64,000 nucleotides of DNA, from contig JABACO010000008.1 in assembly GCA_013339895.1 (NCBI GenBank), positions 7,829,528-7,893,527 of the forward strand. The letters are read 5' to 3'. Position numbers and translations under genes: made by a program. Source of the stretch: Ephydatia muelleri (lineage: Eukaryota > Porifera > Demospongiae > Spongillida > Spongillidae). Shown here in pieces: positions 11,301-20,300 of this stretch. Within the stretch, counting starts at the first letter, position 1, and every line of letters starts with the position of its first letter. The notes under the pieces are model-generated. The model did no database searches. It was not told where the DNA came from and worked only from the letters and a program-made list of their open reading frames with translations.

Positions 11301-14300
11301 ATTAATTAATTGGAGCCATCTGTGGAGGTAAGTTAGTTGCTTTGAACAAGATCAGAGGTGGCCAACCAATAGATGTTAGACCAATTGCTGTGGGAGAAAC
11401 CTTGCGGAGGCTTACAGGTAAGTGCTTATGTGCCCAGTCAAAGGAGAAGTCTTCATCTTTCTTCCAGCCCTTTCAATTTGGGGTCGCCTGCAAAGCGGGG
11501 CTGAGAAGGTGATCCACAGTCTTAGGAACTGTGTGGAAGTCAATTGGCAGAGTGGGGATTTTGTGATCCTCAAAGTGAACATGTCCAATGCCTTCAACTT
11601 GGTTTCCAGACAGGCCGTCCCTACTGTTTTCCCAGAACTCATGCCATAGGTCACCTGGTGCTATGGTTCTCACACATCTTTTTTTTCACCCTCAAGGCAG
11701 GATTTGATCTCAGTCAGGCGTACATCAGGGTGACCCTCTTGGTCCTATGCTCTTCGCCTGGTGTTGCACAAATTGGTGTCCAGCATAGAGGCAGATGATG
11801 AATGCCTCAATATCTCCCAACAGAACTGGTACCTGGATGATGGCATCATCGCAGGAGATAGAAAAGCAGTGGCCTGTGCTCTAGATCTCATGATGGAACT
11901 AGGTCCTCATCTTGGTTTACATACCAACCTTCATAAATGCGAGCTGTTTAGTAGAAATCAGAACTCATTCTTTCCCACATCAGTAAAGTTCTCCCCCAAT
12001 CGTAACATGATCATTCTGGCTTCCCCCTTGGGAGACCTCATCCATTGCACTAGATTTTTTGCAGAGAGATGTACGGGATCAAAGAATTTGCATGGTGCAA
12101 TAACAGAGGTTGCCGAGGTTGACCTCCACGTGGCTTTCTCGCTTTTTCGCCTATGCGCAAACTTCTGCGAGCATGTATACCTGTCTCGCACCACTCCGCC
12201 AAGCATCTGTTCAGTCTCTCTGAAGCTCTTCGATGAGGATGTCCAATCATGTCTTACTGCATGTCTGGCTGATTCCAAATGGTCACAGGCTCAGCTCAGC
12301 CCCAACATGGGAGGTTTAGGCCTTCGCTCGCTCTCAGGACACTCCCCTGCAGCTTTCATCTCCTCTTTGGCTGCTTTGAGGTTTGGTCTGCTTGATAACA
12401 TTCATCTGCAGCAGGCTGTTGCTCAGTTATAATTCCAGGTGTCGCAACATGATACAGTCACAGTTGAGGATGTTCTCGCTTCTCCCCCACATCAGAGTAG
12501 TCTTTCTAAGTAATTGGATAGTTTCATTTTTCAATCTTTTTTTTCTTCCTCCTCTCCAGTCATAAAGCATGACTGTCAGCCCCTTCGCAGGGTCTTGGAT
12601 AACAGCTAGGCTTGAACTTGCATCTGGACCAAACTGAATGCCAAGTTGCTCTTAGGTGGTGGCTGGGTCTTGGACACTGCTGGAGGTTCCTCTTGTCCCT
12701 ATTGCCCAGACATCATTCTTGACCCTCTGGGGCACCACGCACAGACATGGGGGCTTTGTGGTTACACGGCACAAACTCCTGAGGGACATTTTGGCAGGCT
12801 ATGCTGCAAGGCTCACCTGCCGGTGAGGATAGAGGTTGGGTATGGCTTGGGCAGGGTTAAAATCAACTTCCGTCCAGCTGACATTCTCATACAAGGTTGG
12901 GACAGAGGTCATCCTGCAGCCTTTGGAGTCACTGTCACCTCACCTCTAACTCCGGCCACACTAAACTTCTCCGCTGTCACAGAGGGGGCAGCTGCCCAGG
13001 CTGCTGAAGAGAGGAAGCATGCCTCCAATGACGCTAAATGTGAGGACTTGGGGTGGACATGCATTCCTCTCGCAGTGGAGTCTTATGGAAACTGGGGTAA
13101 GGAGGCTAGTGATGTCTTCAATCGCCTTACTTCGTTGCTTGCTTTTGGACATTCAAGCACGAAGCCATGCCTCCTCACTGAGATCTTCAGCCACCTCAAC
13201 ATGTCTCTGGCGAGGTCTGCTGCTAAAGCCATTATGAGTTGGGTTTTAGTTTAGGTTATGTAGCTCCTGGCACTTTAAGTTAGAGTGTATTAGGTCTTTT
13301 TTATACATTTAGACTTACGTGCATTTATTCCCATTCGTGTATTTTGCTGCCTCTTTTCTGCGGCTTTTGATGTCACAGTGACATCCCCGCTTAATCCTTT
13401 ACACATTGTAGAAGCGGGCATATCACCTGGGGCAGCAGCAAAGGCAACAGAGGAACGCAAAGATAGGAACAATGACGCGAAGTGTGAAGAGTTGGGATGG
13501 CGCTGCATTCCAATGGTGGTGGAGTCTTATGGTTGTTGGGGCACAGAGGCGAGGCAGGCTTTGTCGCAGTTGGCCTCATGACTGGCTGTTCGAACCAACA
13601 CTTACAAATCCCAAATGCTGAACAGCCTATATGGTCGCCTTAACCTCACTTTGATTAGGTGCAATGCTAGAGCCATACTCAGCAGGTCTCACTTTGCTTC
13701 TTGTGAGCAAGTTGTTCCGGACGATTTTTTTTGTCTAGTAACTTTAAGGTGTTTGATTTATTGTGATATATATGATGAATAATATTAACAATGATAAATA
13801 AATAAAATATAATAATAATAATAATAAATAAAATAAATGATAGACTACACTGTCACTTCACCGCTTAACCCAATCACTTTGACTGAAGTGGGAGTGAGGT
13901 GTTGGTCTTCTGCTCTGTTTGCTGAGGCAAGAAAGCATAGTGCCAATGACTCAAAGTGCGCTGAGCTTGGATGGGTGTGCATTCCCCTAGCTGTGGAGTC
14001 ATATGGATGCTGGGGCACATAAGCACAACAATCCTTCTCGCGTCTTGCGGCTCGTCTAGCCATCCAAATGGGATGTAGCAAATCTCAGGCTACCACCACC
14101 GTGTACCAGAGGCTAAGCCTTTCGCTCGTGAGAGCCAACGCTAGAGCCTTGCTCTCCCGTGCAAGGTTTCGGCAGTTGGAGGAGGGGGGTTGAGGTGGGG
14201 TGGTTGCTGCTGTGACTTTGATTTTGTTGGTGTGCTGTTCGGTGTATGTAAAATTTGCAATTCTCTCAATAATAATAATAAAAATATGTCATATTCATTT

Positions 14301-17300
14301 ACAGATAGTGTGATTTACAATGGATCTTCTACAAGTGTTATTTCCTCTGCCACTTATGAACCTCTGAATGACAAACAGGAAGCAAGCTCTCAAGTGAGAT
14401 AGCTCTTGGCTTCAATTATGCTTTAGTACGATTTTCAATAATTCTGCAATGATTATTGAATGTTAGTGATTATGGGTATTCAAAGTAATCAGTACGAATC
14501 AGTGTCCTGGAATTGCATGTCCAATTTCACAGCACTTCTACACTTTCAATTGCACAGCTGTGATGGGATACATAAAATGTATTATATATGTTGCTCCTGT
14601 ACACATGGTAGATGTTTAGCACTCTCAAATATGTTATATGCACGTGCAGTTCACATAACACTTAACTTGATAAAATAGTGGGTAAATAGCCTGCAGTAAA
14701 TACTTTTTTGAGAGGGTAAACTAGCCTGCTATAAACACTTAGTGCCTCATTTGAATCAAACTTTGTATATTTATTTCTTCTTATGGATCAAAACAATTTT
14801 CCAACTGATTTTTAATTGTTCCTGTCATGTCCTTTTGAATTTTCTTGAAACAATGCCTTGCACCACACAATAGCTCCATTACAAACACACCCGGTATCCA
14901 AATTGTACTGGAATGACTCTTAGTGTATACTGAACCATTCCAATAAAAAAGATTTTATTTTTGATCAATTAATACTCTTCCACAAAATGTGAGTGAGCTC
15001 ATTATGAACATTTTTATGCAAGTCACGAAAACCTTAAAAAGAACACAATCAAATTCAAAAGCTCACTAAAGCCCATTATCTGTGTCTTACAACCGTGTGT
15101 AAACTACAATGTAATGAAAATGATAAAATGGATATGAGAGAATGAAGCAGTAAATGCTTTTGAATATTGAATTTTCATTGATTCATTGTTGATTAATTGG
15201 CTTCCATAGGCAGTACAGCAGATCAGTGGCTAAGGTGCATAATGTACAGGAAGATTTGCTGCTCTGATTGACACACGTCTGATGCACATACATTGTACTT
15301 GCAGTCACTGATCTCATGCTCTCCTACTGCAGGTTTATTACGATTATCTAGAGGAAGACTGTAACCCTTACATCATACCAGCATCACATGAGGAGGAGCT
15401 ATATGTGCAATTGGAGTCCAAAAATTTGAAAAAGATCCCAAGACACCAGATTGAGTAAGCGTATTATGGAGAATGTTTGAATCGTGTTGATAGCAGAGCA
15501 GTTGTAGTTATTACATGGTATACAGAAATATGAAATACAATTAAATTACAAATGACATCAGGTGTGGATGGTGTTGGCGTTTGCTCTCACCAGTTGAAGT
15601 ATCAACCAGTTGCAAATGTTAGACAGCACTTAACTTTTGCCAGCACGCTATAAAAAAAAAATTAATATTATGATGAGATAATGATGATACAAATGAAACA
15701 GAGTAAACAAAACAAAAACAAAAGAGAAAATATGTATACATAGTAAAATGAAAAATTATGACATGTATAACAACCTAGTTGTCTTGGGGTGAGTAGGGAT
15801 GACGTTTCATCAGTGACCATATTACAAGACAACGCAGAGTACAGCCAACAGCTATTCGCATTATGCCTCCATCTTCTAAAGCAGTCAAATTTGTTCCAAT
15901 GAAAGCGGGGCAGATGGAGGGAGGAACCTTGCTCTAGATTACCAGGCTAAAAAAAACAAACAAACAGGGCTTTAAGCAGCAATTTACCTCCAATGCCAGC
16001 TCGCAGATGGCAGCCCAGTCCAGGTCCTTGATGTGTTGTGGTTTAAGGCCATCTGGACCACCTTCTGAATCACAAGGGAAAGACCTGATTGATCTGGCCA
16101 CTTCCTCTGCTGAGAGCAAGGAGGAATCATGATTAGATGGAGAAGGAATGCAGATGTCAGGGGGTGGTACTGGATGCTTTTGGAGGAGGGCATTATGCTG
16201 GCATCATTGAAGGGAGCAATGGTGTCCTGAGGAACACATAACCTACACAGCACCAATGAAATCCCTTTTCTCAATCATTGCCAAGACTTGAGAGGCAACA
16301 TGCACTATCAGATCATGTGTGCTGTATTTTTGGCATTTTTGGTCTGGCAGGTTCACATACAGTGGGGTCCACTTCAGCCTTGATGCTGGAGTTCACCAAT
16401 GTAGCCAAGGACACATGGTTGGGACCTTTGGGAGGAACATGAAAAGAACGAACACCAAAACAGAGAAGGTGGACCATGGTATGTGGTTGTTGGTGCTACC
16501 ACAGAAGATAAAATAGAGGCCAGCTTGGTGGCACGTTGATCTCTAAAGAATCCACTTTAGGAGCTTAGACGGTATTCGTGCAGGACAAAAGAAGCATATC
16601 AGACAATGATGGAGTGTGCTGGGAGGGGCGGTTTCTTCTATCTGCTGAATAATAATTTCACACGTGCAACACATATCAGGTATCACAATGATCATACAAA
16701 CAAAAAAACCCTCACTACCCAAATTATCATGCAAGTTTGATCTGGCAAGGATTGGTAGGGCACATTCTCTCATTAGGACAACACGCACAAAAATGACACC
16801 TAAAAATAATCGGGTAGCCTGTTAGACAGGATAGTCCAAGATACTGATACCACTAGGACCCCTGGGATGTGTTCATGCCAAGTCACCACTATTATGGCAA
16901 CTTGATGGACTGGTGGATCAGGGTGTAAACCCATCCCTTGTGATGGCACAACTGATGGCCAAGCGGATGCATGTGGTGAGGAAACTGAAAGCAACCGTAC
17001 TCTGTCAGTAGTGGAGGAAGCATCTAACAGCAGATTGAACATGTGAGTGTCCAATATGTAGGAAAGCCATTTCTGGGAGTCTGATGATGCTGAGAGGAGG
17101 GAGTCAATGTGCAGCACCTTATCGGGAGGAACAAAAGAATTAAAATCTGCAACTGCAAAACCGAGGTGAGGATTTGTCTGAACCAAACCCAGTGGAACAA
17201 TTGGGGGCTATATATGTTGCTGGTGCATGTTGGTAAAGTGAGCGAAGACCCAACCCCTCCTTACAAAGGGCTAGAATCGACTGTCTCCAAGCAGCATCTG

Positions 17301-20300
17301 AAGTGCCCACTGCAGAGCAGGAGGGGAAGCACCTGCGGACATTACTATTATTATTATTTATTTTTGAACAGATAAAAATGTATTCATTCATGTATATACA
17401 GAAACAACACTGATTAAATACAAAGTACAGCTCTACAGTAGATGAGCTATCCTAGAGAGGATAGCTGTAGTATTAGCCCTGACCAGTGGAGATTCAGTCG
17501 GCCATAGATCTCATTAAGTACGATGGACTTTGGCCGACACCACATGGAGGTGGCAAGTCTAGAGGCTACAGAGGAGATAATGGCAGTGGCTTCTTTTCCC
17601 TAAGCTCCATATGTTTCAACGACCATAGGGACAATACCCATCCTAGATCTGAGCATTACTATTATTATTATTATTATTTTAAATTTATTATTATTATTAT
17701 TATTTATTTTTTATTATTCAAATAAATGCACATTATTATTTACATCCTTATTTCAATATATATGCACCAGATAATAAAAGGTTTATGGCAGAGGAGCTAT
17801 CCTAGAAAGGATAGCTGTGGCATTAGCACACACAAGGTTGAGATTCAGCTGACCATAGATCTCGTGGAGTATGGTGGACTTTGGCCGGCATGTGGAGGTG
17901 GCAAGTCTGTTATTATTATTATTATTGTTATTATTATGATTATCCATACACTTATAGCAACAGCACACAAAAGATTTAAAGCATGACTACTGAAACTGAT
18001 TGACAAGTGGCATGCACCTTGACAGTACTGCCGCACATTTACTACCATTGGCTTTGAGCTTTCTCTCCTCAGTTGCCTTTGCAGCTGCACCAGCCGTCAC
18101 TCTCGCTTCCGGTACGGTAAGTGGGTTAAGCAGAGATGTGAAGGATAGGTCCAAGGCCGCAGGTTCCATACACTAGTGCGGGACATGGATATCTGCTGGG
18201 CGTTTATTGCTGTGGTCAGGGGAAAGGTTTTTGCCTACTTCTAGATGTATGCCGAGATGGGCACAGCGGCAGGTCTCAGCCACAATGTCTCGTAGTCTGT
18301 TGTGATGAAACACATCTCCCTCAAGTTTGCAAGCAGTTGTGTGGTGACCAAGGGAATCAAGGCTTTTTTGGGGACACAAGGCACACTGGGTGCCACCAGA
18401 TGTGTCCAGACCAAGTGACCATTTGATAGCCACTTAAAACTGTGATGGGTCAAGGTGGAGGCCCTGACGCTCAGAAGGTGGTACTGAAAACCAGGAGGCT
18501 GCATGGGGAGATGAGACTGACAGCAAACGTGCCTTGTATGCAATGGAAGAAGCCTCCAGGAGTGAACTGAAGAGGTGGTTATCCACCTTCTGTGATAATT
18601 TGTTCTGGAGGATAACAGACGACAGGAGCTCCTCAACTTTTATGCTGTCTGCTACAGGGACTAAATGATGGAAGATTTTGAATTTTATTTGCCGCTATTC
18701 ATATTATAATAGTACATACATAACAACTCAACATAAAACAGATTACTAAGTGCAATAATGATAAATAATGTGATCAAATCAGCCTATAATGAGACTCTGC
18801 CCTGATGTACTGCTAGGGCCAGATCGCATTAAACTGGGTGGTGGTAAGAAAACCTGCTTCCTTGCAGGCACATGATAGCACTGCGCAATATGGCAAAAGA
18901 CAGACGACATCTCAGCCAGCCAATAATGGTGAAGATGCCATGTTCAACATCTCGAATGTGTTGTCCATATTCCCTTTTCTTGGCTTGCTCATGGGTGCAA
19001 AAGAGAGCTGAAAGAGGTTTAGAAACGTAGCGCTAGATGCATTTGGGTGAAAAACCTTTATATCAAAATATGCATCTTGGCTTTATGACCAAAATCCTTG
19101 TGCTCTAATATCTGCCCTGGCCTCAGCATCTGTGTTGGCTGTAAGGTAAGAAAAAATTCTCCATTAAGAGGTTGTAGTGTTGGCTCTGTTGCAACGTTAT
19201 GTCAAACTTCAGTCAGCAATGAGGCAGTAATATCTCTGATGTCATTATGCCTAACAGTTAGGAAACCAGCAAGATGGCAAGTCATGGCATGGTCAGCAGA
19301 GAACTGTTTTCCACAATTGCAATGTGTTGAGGGACAGTTGTAAATGACCAGTCGTATCTCAGGCACAAAGCATCACGAAACTCTCCTTTGTTTAGATGGA
19401 AGCCATGATCTGCAATGGGAAGGGCAGATAGCCAAGAGGATGAACCTTTTGATTAAAGCAGCGTTGCAACGAGGGAGGTAGTAGCTTGAATATGCCTTCT
19501 GCTTTTGGTTCTAGTGAGTTGTGATTTTCTGAGCTGATATCTCTCTTCAGGGATTGAAGTAACTGCATCGGACTGATGTTATTAACACTAATTCAAACTA
19601 ACTGTTCAACTGGAACTATACACTAATTCCCTACCTAAAATGGCCAAGCCGCTGATCTCACTAAGGATAAATTGAGATGGCTGTAGGTTTCTGCAATCAA
19701 TTTGGATTTTGGGCTGGCCTGGCTGATTGCAAGCAGAGAGGCTAGGCGGGAGAACACACTCTGAGCCTCTTTACCCCAATTGCCATATGTCTCGATGGCA
19801 AGTGGAATGCATGACCATCCATCATTGGCAGCATGCTTCCTGGATTCAGCTGCAAATGCTGCTGCCCCAACTGCCACACTAGCTTCCCTGAGGATGGCAG
19901 GAGTGAGTGACGATGTAACAATGACATCATAGGCAGCAGGCTTTCCTCTGTCCCAGCCATGAACAAGGATATCTGCAGGGTGGGTGTTGACATTATCTCT
20001 GCTTAAGCCATATCCACTTCAACCTTCACTGGGAGATGGGCACGATGACAAAAATCAGCAAATAGGTCTCTCAGATGGTTGTGCCAAGCAGCAACATCTC
20101 CACCATGTTTGGTAGGAGGCAGCATGGTGCTCAAGCGTATCATAGGCAACACCAGGGCAAAAGGGGCACAGAGAACCACTTGAAGTATCTAGACCCAACC
20201 ACCACTAGGTGCAGCTCCAAGCCTGGGGAAGGAATAACTAAGAGCCAGGAACCTGCTTTAGGGCAGAGATTGAAAGAATTTGAGCCTTGTTTTAGCGGGG

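Larger units (their letters stand above)
11340..13254 (+). mobile_element. LINE-like retroelement with reverse transcriptase and nuclease-like C-terminus
   Basis: A degenerate element spans about 1.9 kb of intron 3 of locus A. The RT part reads [17 protein letters not shown] (11372 on), [12 protein letters not shown]-like [12 protein letters not shown] (about 11580), a QGDPLGP-like block near 11730, then [12 protein letters not shown] (about 11826), where YLDD is the RT active-site box. The C-terminal part (12646-13254) has a CPYCPD...DPLGHH zinc-finger-like motif, then [11 protein letters not shown] and TVTSPLTP. Asp spacing there fits a PD-(D/E)XK-type nuclease, so a restriction-enzyme-like endonuclease is plausible. 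Several frameshifts and stops make it inactive. Confidence 0.8.
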
